A stretch of 64,000 nt of DNA from Phyto melanocephala. Taxonomy: Eukaryota > Arthropoda > Insecta > Diptera > Rhinophoridae. Position numbers and translations under genes: made by a program. The stretch's first letter is position 1. Each line of letters begins with the position of its first letter. Location of the stretch: positions 123,006,360 to 123,070,359 of the forward strand of contig OW799236.1 in NCBI GenBank assembly GCA_941918925.1, given 5' to 3'. Positions 24,379 to 36,040 of the stretch are shown here, in pieces. The notes under the pieces were generated by a model that worked only from the letters and a program-made list of their open reading frames with translations, was not told the DNA's origin and ran no database searches.

Positions 24379-25300
24379 CCTAATGTTAAATTCTATAGTT
24401 TGATATATGAAAAAAGGACAGATAGTATGTGACTAGTCTGTAGTTAGAAGGAACTAGTATATTTCTAACCACATACTAGTTACTTTATTTGCAAGAATTT
24501 TTCAAAGTAAATATATCTTATTATGTTCTGCCCTGGCTGCAGCAAAAATATACTAGCTAACCTCTCTGAGATATCTGACGTCAGACTGGATGACCTGTTA
24601 TAATACCTCACGCCAACGGGGTTTTAGTGCCCTCACCTCCTATTCTGATTCCAAGGGACACCCGAGTAATGTGGTCTCGTTGTTTTAATAGCTCACGCGT
24701 AGTGAACTTCCACGACAATCAACCAAACATGTATTTCATTTTGCTTTAATTTGCAATAGCAGTATAATCACAGTATAGCAGTATAGACTACTACTACTAG
24801 TCACATCCACAATTGGCCCTGATAACATATATTTGGATTTTCTCGTGTCAAAAAACATTTTCTACCCGTCCAAAAATCAACATCTTGTCATTTTAATGAA
24901 ATACGAATTTCAGATGTTTTAAACCAACAAATATTTTAAACAAATTTTTATTATTAATTTTTTAAGTTTTCTAAAAAAACATTTATTTATATGTCGCAGC
25001 TTTTTGAAAATAGGCAACATATAGGAAGTTCGATACAAACACATCAAATCAATATATTTTTTTTGCGATTTCCTACTGAACGCTAAATCATATTTATTTA
25101 GTGATTTTTTTCACACGTTTATTGGTTTTTAATATAAATGTGAATATAATGTGAATTACATACAGAGAAGCACATGCTATTAAAACAATGAGAGGCGTAA
25201 CATGAAATAAACCAACAGAGGTCAAATTTTCAAATAGATAATACCGTTACCAAGCACAGCATATTTTTTGTTTAAACAAGAAAATTTATTAATTTTATTA
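24379..25300. other. Mixed non-coding DNA upstream of the gene
   Basis: At 24500-24720 the sequence is clearly richer in GC than its surroundings and may be another decayed LINE fragment, but no motif fixed this. At 24409-24480 there is a broken inverted repeat around AGTATGTG and TTCTAACCACATACT. The rest is AT-rich. Confidence 0.4.
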
Positions 25301-26052
25301 ATTTATTTATCTATTTATACACGTTTTCAACTTAAATCTTTGTTGGTTATAAATTTTCTCAGTAAATAATTTGTTATAATTTGTTTGTTGAATTTATAGA
25401 AAAATTCCATCAATTTCATACTTTATTAACACAAAATCAATAAACGTTTTATTTTCAAATTTTCCAAAACAATTCTCTATCCATTAAAAAAAATTCTTCT
25501 ATAAAGTTTGTGAGAATTGACAGGCGATTGTTTAATCCACAACATTTTAAAATTCATTCATAACGCAACTATTAATAGAAAAAAAACACACAAGACATTT
25601 AACACTTGTTAAAAACAACAATTTAATTAAATAAACCGTAGAAAAGGAAAAAAATATCTTCTACGTTATTTAGCAACACAATTCATTTCTGTAAACTTAA
25701 TGAAAACAAATCAAGTGTATAAATTCTAAGAAATCTTAATAACAAATACAATATTGAAAATTTTCACACAATTGTAGAAAATACAAACAAAAAATTGAAA
25801 TAAATATCAGCAAGTAAAAAATAAAATATAGAATCAAGTGAGAATGAAAAGTATAATGAAAGGTGAAGGTGTGAAGAAAATGCATGAAATAAAAAAAATT
25901 AAAAAGAACAATTGAAACCTAAAGATATAAAACTTTTTTTCCCAAAAAAAAAAACAAAAGCACGCCTTAGCAACTTAATAATAACACATAAAAAAAAACC
26001 AAAAAAATCATAGTGAATCTAAGAAAAAGTCGAAAGAAAATAAAAAAAGAAA
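25301..26052 (+). promoter_or_regulatory. Probable 5' UTR/promoter-proximal DNA of the secreted-protein gene
   Basis: This A-rich, T-poorer-than-usual stretch directly precedes the ATG at 26053 and has no repeat signatures. An in-frame TAA at 26041-26043 makes 26053 the first possible start in this frame. The bases before the ATG (GAAAATG) fit the fly initiation context, with A at -3. The transcription start could not be placed. Confidence 0.4.
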
Positions 26053-27135
26053 ATGAAAAAAGTTAAACCCAACCTTAGGAAAATGCTCAACTTTCACAGC
26101 ATTATCCTGGTGATATTAGTTGTAGTTGTGTCAACTTTACACACACAAACAATTGAGGCAAAAATGCAAACGAATCATAAACATCACAATCATCCAAGTC
26201 ATCATAGTCACAATTATAAACAACACAATGTTGGCGGTAACAGCAGCGGCTCCAGTTTAGTTGAAGTAGCTAAAGAACCACAACCAGAGGGACAACATAA
26301 ACATCATCATTTCCACCACCATCGCCAACAACATCACCACCTTCAACAAGATCAGCAGTATGCCGCCACCACACCTAGTTTTAAATTTACAACCAGCTCT
26401 TCTTCTTCATCTTCATCATCATCATCGTTGTCGGCTTTGAACAATGATAATGAGTTTTTAATTAAACAACAAGAACAGCCGCTAACAAATAAGGATAAAA
26501 TCGACTATAAAACAAAAGAACTTAAAACATCTTCGTCGTCATCTTCTTCATTTACGTCATCATCAACCTCAAAGCCTTCACTTTATTTACAGCATATGCC
26601 ACAAAACGCTTACAATATTAAAACATCAAGTTCAAGCTCAATCGCTGGCATGCAATCTGAAACTTTTTCTAATTCTAGACGATTACACACCCATATGAAG
26701 CCCAACAACAACAACAGATTAGTTTTAACGCCTTTAACAAAACATCACAACAACGGCAACAACAGCGGCATTGACAAAATTGCATCAGCTATAATGTACA
26801 ATGAACCTAATGAGAATTCTAAATGGAAGTTGGCAACAGCAAAAGATGCAGACGCTAAATTAAAGGAACAACCTGATCAACAGAATCATAATGAGCAGCA
26901 GATTGAGAAGAAGATGAAGAAACCAGAATATGAAAATGAAAAACCGGCACAACAAAATTATGAAGATTATTATTCTGATGCAGAGGAAGGCGATGGCGAT
27001 GGTGATGATGACGACAACATCGATGAGTACAACGACGATGAAGGTGATGGCGATAATATCGATGGCATTTCATATGACGATGATAACCATTTAAGCGATC
27101 ATTCGTATGCCAGGATAACTCGTTCTAAACTTGAT
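26053..27135 (+). CDS. Exon 1 of an unrecognised secreted His/Ser/Asp-rich protein (361 codons, 5' complete)
   Basis: This encodes the N-terminus of a probable secreted or membrane-anchored protein. Residues 1-36 form a signal peptide or anchor: a basic start, a hydrophobic core at about 17-26 and likely cleavage after IEA. Met11 is an alternative start. Next come His-rich runs (42-58 and 82-96), an 11-Ser run (115-125), further Ser clusters, Asn-rich stretches and a strongly acidic Asp/Glu tract (about 303-345). There is no cysteine. NSS and NSG sites could be N-glycosylated. The frame runs through a good GTAAGT donor at 27136, and without splicing would stop at 27174. The donor is phase 0 and joins exon 2 at 62282. 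The low-complexity N-terminus evolves fast and I do not recognise the family. A matricellular or proteoglycan-type protein with cysteine-rich domains further downstream is one possibility, not shown here. Confidence 0.85.
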
Positions 27136-27174
27136 GTAAGTATGATGATTAAATTAATTGCAAAATTTTTTTAA

Positions 27175-30100
27175 TAATTTTCATAACAGAGATTCTCAAT
27201 GTAGAACCCACACAAATACTTATAATAAGGTTTTTTTGAAGGCTAGAAAATATATAGAAAAATGTCCTTCTCGATTAATAGAAAAATTTCGATATTGTTT
27301 TATTGTTTATCTTTAATTTTTTATTTTATTTTTTTTAATAAATAACGCTGAAAACAAATGGATAAAGTAAAAACGTTGGTAAACATCCCTTAAATTTTAG
27401 ATTTATTAAAGATTTTTAATTTAAAGAAATTTTGATTTTTTAAAAATAAATATTTTCGATAATTTTTTTTATAAATAGACTTTTTTAATAAATTATTAAT
27501 TTATATAAAATAGTCAACGATTTACAGAAAATTTTTTACAGAAAATTTTCATTAATTGGAAACTTAATTTTCTCAAACAGTATCAAATTTTAATATAAAA
27601 TTTAAAAAAATCAAGTGAAAATAATAAACGTATATAAATTTGTCTTTGATTTGAATATCCTACCAAATAAATTCATTACCTAATAACGCTTCTTGAATTG
27701 CTTACTTAGTGCTTAAATGCTTGCAAGAGCGCTTCCAAAAGACATGGTTCTTATAGGTGATCTCCCACTTGGGAGGTCTTTTTGTTGCAGTTTATAAGCG
27801 CAAATTTCATCCCTACCAAAAACAACTTAATCATGCCTTCCGCTTATGCACTGCTGAAAAAGGGTAGCAGTAAGTCAGAGAGAAATAATAAAAAGATACT
27901 TAAAGATTGAAATAAATTAAGCCTGTAGTACATGAAATGTAAAAAGCTACATACGCATGTGGCTGTGACCTAATTTTGACGTAATCGTAAAGCATAAATG
28001 TCTTCGCTTCGGCTACATTTGCCTTTTTGAACTAAAATACATTTCGTTTAATATCAAAATCTTACCGCAAGCAGCCACTACGGGCTATTTTAAAAAATGT
28101 AATAAAAGTGCTGAACATTTTACTGACGTTAGACCCACAAGTGCATGTGTGCTATAGGCTTAAGTCTTATTCTTTTTTCAACTGCTGAAATAATAAGCAG
28201 TACAGAAGACATACTTTGTTGTACTTTCGTATGCAAACAATTTAAGCATTTCCATGAATGCAACACGATAAGGGAATCAAGTCCACACTGCTTACAAAAT
28301 TTTAAAAATACTTTTTATGGGAATATACGACGTCTAAAACACTTAACGAAGATAAAAACTTAAATGTTAAATATTGATAAGCTTTTTAAACCAGTTTTCA
28401 GCAACTATGAAAAGCAGTAATAAAACTGATAATTTAGTTTTTGAAAAAAAAAATTAAAAATTTTAAAATAATATTAAAATGATAACGTGAGGAAGTTACG
28501 AAGTAGTGTCTTGTTTTCGACATAAATTTGATAACAAAAAATCGACTTGAAAAAAACATCATCAATTAACTGTTTAAATTAGCCAACCGTTGGCTTCTTC
28601 TGATAAAAAAAAACGTTTATTAAATTGCTAATAAAATGCATGACGGTACACTTTATACAATAAACCTTAATTGTCTACTTTAAAAGACTTATTTAAAAAT
28701 TTTTTTTTTAAGTTTTCTGAAAATGTAATAATTTTGTTCTTCTTTTTATGCTGGGAGCAAATTACGACATTCGTACCCGATCGTAATATCACTCTAACAT
28801 ACGAGTTTTCTATGCATTTGTTATAGAGATTCTAATAAGAATTCAGTTCGTTAAATAGAACATTTTGATACATCCCATTAAATCTTCTAGCTTACCTGTA
28901 ACTAGATCTGTCTAGGAGAGGAGCTAAACTCCCTCTTACGAATCTGTTTACAAGAGGCATGATTTTCAAATATCGAATCCCTTTTTAAAAGCAATATCTT
29001 TAAATGCTTGTATGAAGTTCTCTTTTCATAAAATGGCGCTATATTTAACCTGCTTCTCCATGAGAGATATATGTAAGTTGTTCCAATGTATGAACAAATT
29101 AGTTTTTATGGTTTTTGCTCATTTTGCTACCTATAAGTAAGTTGTAATAGTATGTATGTTTAACTTACCTCCATTGAGGTAAATTTTTTTGCTGGAATAT
29201 TATTTACTTAAACCAATGTTTTATTTATTTAAATATTTTGCCAGCTGAACATAGTGTCTCTACTCTTTATTAGTCCAACAAGTTTTATAAAAAGTTTAAA
29301 TAATATTAATAATTAAGTTTTCTATTTCCTTATCCTCTATTTTATCAATTTATCATCCCAATTTTTTCGTAATACATATTTATTTACACAGTTGCATTGC
29401 TATTTCGCAAATGCTAGTATTTTGTTTAAGTTCGCTAAATAATTGCCGAGTGTGTTGTTGTGTTTTTTGTAATTAACAAATGATCGAAATGTTAAAGGGG
29501 AAACCCGCCAAATTCTTGTTTATCTGTTGCCATAGACAAAACGACCACCCACTTAAATAATTTGCAGCTTTATAAACGAATGAAATCAAGAAAAAATAAA
29601 AAAAATATATTTTTATTCCAAAAAAGTTTTTAAGTTAATTCTATAGAATTATTGTTAATAAAAATATAAAAAATATTTTCTTATTTAAAAGGAAGATTAA
29701 TCCCATTTATTACTTTTCTAGTATTAAAGAAGCACTACTTAAGATTAAGTAGGAATGAAAGAAAATAGAGTACATTCTTTCTTGAAGGTAAAATAAGACG
29801 AATTTGCCCCCTAATTATAAATATATTAAAAATCGAAATTAAGACTTCAGGAAGTTACGAAGTAGATTCTCACATTCGACAAAAAAATTTTCAAAATATG
29901 AAATTTGAAAACTTGCACACTTAAATTCGATGAGTGTTTATAAAGAATTAATACAAAAAAATTATTGCTATGATAAAAAAAATCTCAAATTTTCACTAAA
30001 TTAAATATATGTTGAAAATCGAAATAAAGACTTAAAGAAGTTACGAAATAGTTACTATTTTTTGATAATCTATTTGGAAATATGAAAACATAGTTTTGGC

Positions 30101-31228
30101 TCGATAATTTGTATTCGGAGTTCTTATTACAAATCTGTGTTATATTTCCTTATCTTCGTTACTTTTCTGCATCACTTCCTCCCGGTAAATTTCACTTCTT
30201 TATTATTATATTAGAAGTGTTTTTTTTTTAAATTTGTTTTTTGTAATTGTTTCCCATGACATTTTAATGTTTGCTAGTTTTATACGTACAGTAGTAAACT
30301 TTGTTTTGTGTAAAACGCATACTAAACTTCCCTATCGAAACGACAATCATCAAAATTAATTAATTATTTCAACGGTAAATCTGTTGTAACTTATTATTGT
30401 GTTAAATTTTACTGATAAACTAAACGAATGAACAAACGAATCGACCACTTTCTTTTGTTGGGAATTTGACAATGAATGGTCATGCCACTTTTTTCCCTCT
30501 AAAAGATCACACAAAAGTTATAAAAAAGAAAAATTAAACCAGATTTGTATTCGATAAATTACATTTATATAGTTCAACATGTACGTGTGACAGCTTTAAA
30601 TCATGCCACTGCCCTGACGACATAATGCAACACTATTGCAACATCATTCTTCAAAAAAGTATTGAAAATGTGAATGGAATACTGATCATTGAGGTAAAAA
30701 ATAATATGAAATTTCTTAGCAATCAACATCTTCCTAATTGATTTAATTTACCAGAGATATTCCAAATTCCGAAAGCACAAAATGACTGTGTACGCACTTC
30801 CATTCGTTTATGCGAATATGTATCAAAAAAAAAACACAACCAACGGAAAACCAGAACAGGGAAGATGATGAAAAATGAAAAGGAAAAAATCAAGAAACTT
30901 TAAAACGAACTGCACATAATGCACAGTGGGCGGTATTATATATTTTATAAAAAGTTTTTGAATTAATAATACGATTTATAATGCAGGTGTTTGTTAATAG
31001 AAGAGTTGAAGTAATAAATTTTATTAAATTTTGTTTCATCGAAGATTCAAAATGTGTAGAAAGTAGCATCCATCCTCCCTTCAAAGGTATATGAATCACA
31101 CGATTTACGTATCCTTAGCGAGAGATACGCATACCCTCAAGCGTTAAGCTAAAGGTTCTTGCCGTTCTTGTTTAAATCTAAGCTAAACTTGTATAAACAA
31201 CGAAGCCGACAAACACTTTTTAAATTAA
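27175..31228. other. AT-rich intronic DNA, no gene
   Basis: The intron interior is mostly AT-rich. A MITE B remnant lies at 28753-28845. A motif around CGAAATTAAGACTTCAGGAA and GAAGTTACGAAGTAG recurs at about 28485-28515, 29826-29865 and 30010-30050, perhaps a decayed repeat. At 27761-27780, CTCCCACTTGGGAG forms a small perfect hairpin. The ORFs at 28145-28363 and 30890-31099 look accidental. Confidence 0.5.
28753..28845. mobile_element. MITE B remnant (third copy)
   Basis: The left terminus GGGAGCAAATTACGACATTC and the internal core TAGAGATTCTAATAAGAATT match the complete copies at 37547-37674 and 51768-51898. The right terminus is missing. Confidence 0.6.
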
Positions 31229-31452
31229 ACAAGTAAGAGTGCTATATTCGGCCATGCCGAATCTTATATACCCTTCACAACGTGTAGTCATGCAATAACA
31301 GTTGCTTGTATCACCATTCATCCCATATGAAATACGTACACGTATGTATGTTAAAAAAACGAAAAAAAAAAAAAATTTTTAAAAAATTTAAAAAAAAAAT
31401 TTAAAAAAAAATTTAAAAAAAAAATTTAAAAAAAATAATTATTATATATATA

Positions 31453-31569
31453 GGGCCGTATTTATAAAAAATATTTTAGGTTTATTGAAGGCTTATTTGA
31501 CAAATTTCTCTACAACATCTGTCAAATAAGCCTTTAATAAACCTAAAATATTTTTTATGAATACGGCCC
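31453..31569. mobile_element. Palindromic MITE, family A, copy 2
   Basis: Arms of about 50 bp (GGGCCGTATTTATAAAAAAT and its inverse) surround a 17-bp loop, AATTTCTCTACAACATC. This loop is the reverse complement of the loop at 16322-16437. The element is inserted in the A/T tract of the outer HINE, with ATA on both sides. Confidence 0.87.
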
Positions 31570-31681
31570 ATAATATACATATATAAAAAAAAAAAAAATA
31601 AAAAAAAAAAATAAAAAAAAATTAAAAAAAAAATGTAATAATAAAAATATAAATAATATATTAAATAAAAAATAGAAAAAA

Positions 31682-32480
31682 ACAAGTAAAAGCGCTATAT
31701 TCGGCCGTGCCGAATCTTATATACCCTTCACAACGTGTAGTCATGCAATAACAGTAAATTCACGTATGTATGTTAAAAAAAACAAAAAAAAAATAAAAAA
31801 TAAAAAAAAATTTAAAAAAAAAAAATTTAAAAAAAAAATTAAAAAAAAAAAATTATTATATACATATATATAATAATTTATATATAATATATATAAAACA
31901 AAAAAAAATAAAAAAAAAATTAAAAAAAAAAAAATAAAAAAAATAATAATAAAAATATATATAATATATTAAATAAAAAATAAAAAAAAAATAAAAAAAA
32001 AATTAAAAAAAAAAATTTTAAAAAAATTTTAAAAAAAATTTTTTTGCCTCAGCTGGGATTCGATGCCACGTTTTCTCTAACCAGTATACACGTTTGTATG
32101 TATGTATGTTGTTGTTGTAATGTTGTTTTTATGAAAAGAAAATCGAGGTGGTCGTGGGTTTTTGCTCATATCTCAGTTGTTTATGTACCGATGTTTCTGA
32201 TTTTCAATACCGATCTACTCCCGAATATTTTTGATATTTTAATACCTTACCCGGGTCCAACCTATGTCGGGGGGCTTCAAAAAGTTGATTTCAACATACA
32301 CACGGACAGACGGTCAGACGGACAGACGGACAGACGGACAGACGGTCAGGGCTTAATCGACTCCTCTATTCATAAGCTTTCAGAAAATATATACTTTATG
32401 GGGTCGGAAATGAAAATTGTAGAAATTTCACACGGAATGACAAACTTATATATACCCTTTTTCACTGTGTGAAGGGTATA
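31682..32480 (-). mobile_element. HINE inner copy, young
   Basis: A complete element. The 3' end lies at 31682 (ACAAGTAAAAGCGCTATATT with a perfect ATTCGGC/GCCGAAT stem) and the 5' end at 32480 (CACTGTGTGAAGGGTATA). It is nearly identical to the + strand copy at 57143-57919, including shared oddities in the A/T tract, so both seem recent. The 142-codon frame at 32044-32472 is only the repeat read through and not a gene. Confidence 0.9.
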
Positions 32481-32974
32481 AAAAAAAAAAAATTAAAAAA
32501 AAATTTTTTAAAAAATTAAAAAAAATTTTTTTTTGGCTCAGTTGGGATTCGATGCCACGTTTTCTCTAACCAGTATGCACGTTTGTATGTATGTATGTTG
32601 TTGTTGTAATGTTGTTTTTGTGAAAAAAAATCGAGGTGGTCGTGGGTTTTTGCTCATATCTCAGTTGTTTATGTACCGATGTTTCTGATTTTCAATAGCG
32701 ATCTCCTCCCGAATATTTCTGATATTTTAATACCTTACCCGGGTCCAACCTATGTCGGGGGGCTTCAAAAAGTTGATTTCAACATACACACGGACAGACG
32801 GTCAGACGGACAGACTGACAGGGCTTAATCGACTCCCCTATTCATAAGCTTTCGGAAAATATATACTTTATGGGGTCGGAAATCAAAATTGTAGAAATTT
32901 CACACGGAATGACAAACCTATATATACCCTTTTTCACTGTGTGAAGGGTATAAAAAATAACTTAAAGCTTGGCC

Positions 32975-33150
32975 ACTGGAAGAAGAAGTAAGGAGTTGTA
33001 AAGTTGTAGGGTATTGGTGGGTTTTAATATAGTTAATATGCCAAACTTGAAATACCTTAGGACTTTAGATTAGAAAATTAAAGAAGTTACATTGAGGGGA
33101 CTGGGTTATTGACTAGTCGGCATATGTGTATACCTGCCATGGGTATAACA
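32975..33150 (+). mobile_element. Decayed LINE tail (family of 8749-9187)
   Basis: Text of the type 'aatatgccaaacttgaaatacctt', 'aaagaagttacattgagggg' and 'actgggttattgactagtc' follows the end of ORF2 in the copies at 8749 and 12042, but with many substitutions. No intact frame is left. Confidence 0.5.
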
Positions 33151-34878
33151 TTATTTCCATTATCGGAAAAAAAACGTCCTGCTTTAATGTTTTAAAACAA
33201 AATAAATCAGTGCATTTTCAGACTTCAAATAACAGTTTTACTAAAAAATATTACCCACTGTGCGGTATTTAAACGTTTCATACTTGTATTTGGAAAAAAA
33301 TCCACAAGTGTTTTTTGCCGTCTGCCGTTAACAAAGAGATGGTTTGGTTTCACTTTTATTGAATTGCTATTGGGGGCATTCGAGACACAAACACGGGCAA
33401 TTTACACAGAAAGCAACATTGCAGTGCGTACGTACTTGTACATAATTGGGGCGGCTCTTGGCCGACCAACCAAGCTATCGACCACACAGATGCTGAAGCT
33501 TAAAACCAGGACAAATTCCGGTTACTTTTGTCATCGGACGTGTAAGAATTATGAGAAAATTGCAAGTGATGGTTATTTCTTTTCACAGACTGGTTTAATA
33601 GTGTTTTATCTCTGCTACATCTATAACTATCGATATGTGCGCTCATATTAATAGCAGTTATTAAAGTCATTCAAGGGAAATATCAAGCTAAACCATACAC
33701 ACTAACATAACTGCCTTCGTCCTACTCATTCATCGTATCATAGGCGATTGTGGAGGGCAAATTATATTACAGCAAAAGGTAAATAACATGCTTTGATTGT
33801 AATTATTATTTTATACCAATTTTTCATTTTATCCTTTTTTGTATTCCTTAAACTTACCGCAGATAAGATCAGCTGAAATCGTGTTCTAAAAATATTAACA
33901 ATTTCAATCTTATTGTTTAGATCAGCTGCATTTGTGTAAAAATAAAATAAAAACAAATGACCCCTTGTCTCTACAAATGATCTGCATCATTAATAAAACT
34001 TTTAATTGTTTATGGTTGCACTGGTCGGTTTTAAACAATCAACAGCAAATCTTAATCTAACCAACAATAAGAATTTCAGTTGCGGTAGCAACAAATCTTT
34101 TGATTCTATTTCGCACAAAAAAAAAACAACATACAACTGGCATGAGTATGCGAGAAGTAAACAAATGTTGTTGCTTTATATTTTTCACAATTAAATTTGA
34201 AATAAATTTAATTTATTGCTGCTGAAAGAAAGAGAAAAATGGAAATAAATTTATGGGGTGTGAGCGGTTTTTTATTATTATTTTTTAAATTTTTTTATTT
34301 TTTGTTTTTGGCAAACTGCCAATATTTGGTTGTACATTTGATTAACAAACAAAAAAAATATAAACCGATTTTTCCCCTTATAAAGAAATTTAAATAAAAT
34401 ATAATATTTAAAGTTTGTTTCAAAGTGGGTATTAAAGAACCTCATACTGAAAGCTTTAGATGTAGAACAAATCGTTCCTGGATGATAACACAAATCTATA
34501 CTAAATCATGACATACAATGACCCAGCAAAAAAAAAAAGCTGACAAAATAACTTATAAGTCAAAAATAATGGAAATATAAATTTTTATTTTAAATGGCTT
34601 TATTTATTTTTTTGTTCAATTTAAAGATTTGTGAATGATAACATTGAAACGACAAACATTAGTTTTATCAAGGCCAAAAATTAAAAAAAAAATAATTTTC
34701 AATTTCCCTGACTCATTTATCGGAATGGCCTGGGTTACGTTAAATTTAAGATCATCGGTCAAGTATTTACAACTTGTTGGCACCGATCTGCAACTTCATA
34801 TAATTCAACCAGAAATAGTCCTGCAACGTTAACTCGCACAATCATGTCGGTAATGGTAATTTAGCGTTAGAGAGGAAA
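33151..34878. other. AT-rich intronic DNA, nothing identified
   Basis: The ORF at 33364-33651 is in somewhat less AT-rich sequence but has no domain or splice signals that tie it to the gene. No repeat termini were recognised. Confidence 0.45.
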
Positions 34879-36040
34879 ACAAGTAAGAATGCTATACTTG
34901 CCCGTGACAAATCTGATAATGCCCTTCTCAATAATGTACATAGGTTTAGTGACTACATCGTAGCTTAGTCTAAATTTCATATTTAATAAAAAAAATTTAT
35001 TTAAAAATTGTTTTTTAAATTAACTAAAAATAAAAACTGCGTTTGTTCCACACCACAAAACAAATTTATACTTACAAGAACTACAACATACATTTACAAA
35101 ACAATCCCAAAAAAATTTGCAAATTGTAATAATTTTTGGGCCATTTTGCTTTATTAATTCTGACGCCAACTTGATTATAAATTTTTAAAAAGTTAACTGT
35201 ATTCTATTAGTCAAGCTTCATTTCTACCCATTCGTTTGATACCCATATTATTGGGGTTGGAAAAAAAATTATTCACCATTTTGCTCAGGGCGCCATCTTC
35301 GATTTTAACTTTGTCACAGTTTGCTGCATTTTACTGGTAAAGCCCTTGCGTTACATACCAATATTGAGGGGGTTAAAGTGGGCATATTCTGATTTGCTAG
35401 ATATGACACATACATATATAAATAAATTGTACACGACTTCTTAGTGGCGTCCATCTTGGATTTAAAAATTGTTTTATAGAATTTTATATTTTGCTAGTCA
35501 AGCCTTTTTTGGTACCCTTATCGCTCCTCCCTGTTTTCCCAAGGCTGAAAAAATCGGTTTTCTTTTGTACATTTTAAGGAAAACAGCAAAGCGTTTTTAT
35601 TTTTGTGCTTATATCTCAGGTAATCTCTAACCGATTTGTAAGTTTTTCTCAGCAATAGTTTTTGAGACTACGGCTAGTATTTCGATGTCTTTAGCGTGTC
35701 CAAATATTATTAAGGACCTTAAGTAACTTTATATATTAAAAGAATATATATTTTTAAAAATTATTTTTGTCTATAACTTTGGCGATTCGTGAGCAATTGG
35801 TCCATAATCTCTTACAAATATTAAATCCACAAATAGTAGTAAATTTATTTATAAACTATTCTACATCTAAAAAACTTTGATTTTTATTGGAAAAAGATGG
35901 GGAGAAACAGAGGCAGTCGTGTTTACTTGCTTATATCTCTAAAAGTTATCAGATTTTTGCTTACGCTACCACATACAAATCTGTGCTACAATTCGCCGCT
36001 TCTAAAATTTGACTTCTTTTATAAAACCCAATAAGTAACT
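34879..36040 (-). mobile_element. Old HINE copy, 5' end lost
   Basis: It begins with ACAAGTAAGAATGCTATACT, the decayed 3' end of the family. Internal text matches the other old copies: 'cgccatcttcgattttaac', 'ttttgctagtcaag', 'tgtgcttatatctcagg', 'agcaatagtttttgagac' and 'caaatctgtgctac'. The ACTTTATGGGGTCGG block and the TATACCC hairpin are missing on the right, so it is truncated near 36040. Confidence 0.7.

Larger units (their letters stand above)
31229..32952 (-). mobile_element. HINE (INE-1-like) outer copy, interrupted
   Basis: Taking the TATACCC hairpin as the 5' end, this copy is on the minus strand. Its 3' end is at 31229 (ACAAGTAAGAG, then the ATTCGGC/GCCGAAT hairpin) and its 5' end is at 32952 (GTGTGAAGGGTATA). 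A younger HINE (31682-32480) and a MITE A (31453-31569) are inserted in it. Internal blocks are a long A/T-only stretch, a T-arm-like TGGGATTCGATGCCACG, a (GACGGACA)n run, and ACTTTATGGGGTCGGAA. The last of these is the block shared with Drosophila INE-1. It is non-coding. Confidence 0.88.

Noticed and set aside
24409..24480. Possible MITE around AGTATGTG and CACATACT
   Set aside because: The arms are short, interrupted by a 10-bp insertion and without target duplication. This may be chance.
26855..27073. Minus-strand ORF opposite exon 1
   Set aside because: It is the shadow of the acidic/His-coding repeats of the + strand exon, rich in His and Arg by complementarity.
32044..32472. 142-codon ORF, with similar ORFs at 55603-55899, 56803-57072 and 57248-57571
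   Set aside because: All are the same HINE block read through, including its GACGGACA run. The shared text is explained by repeat homology. There are no start or splice signals, and the frame is broken in most copies.
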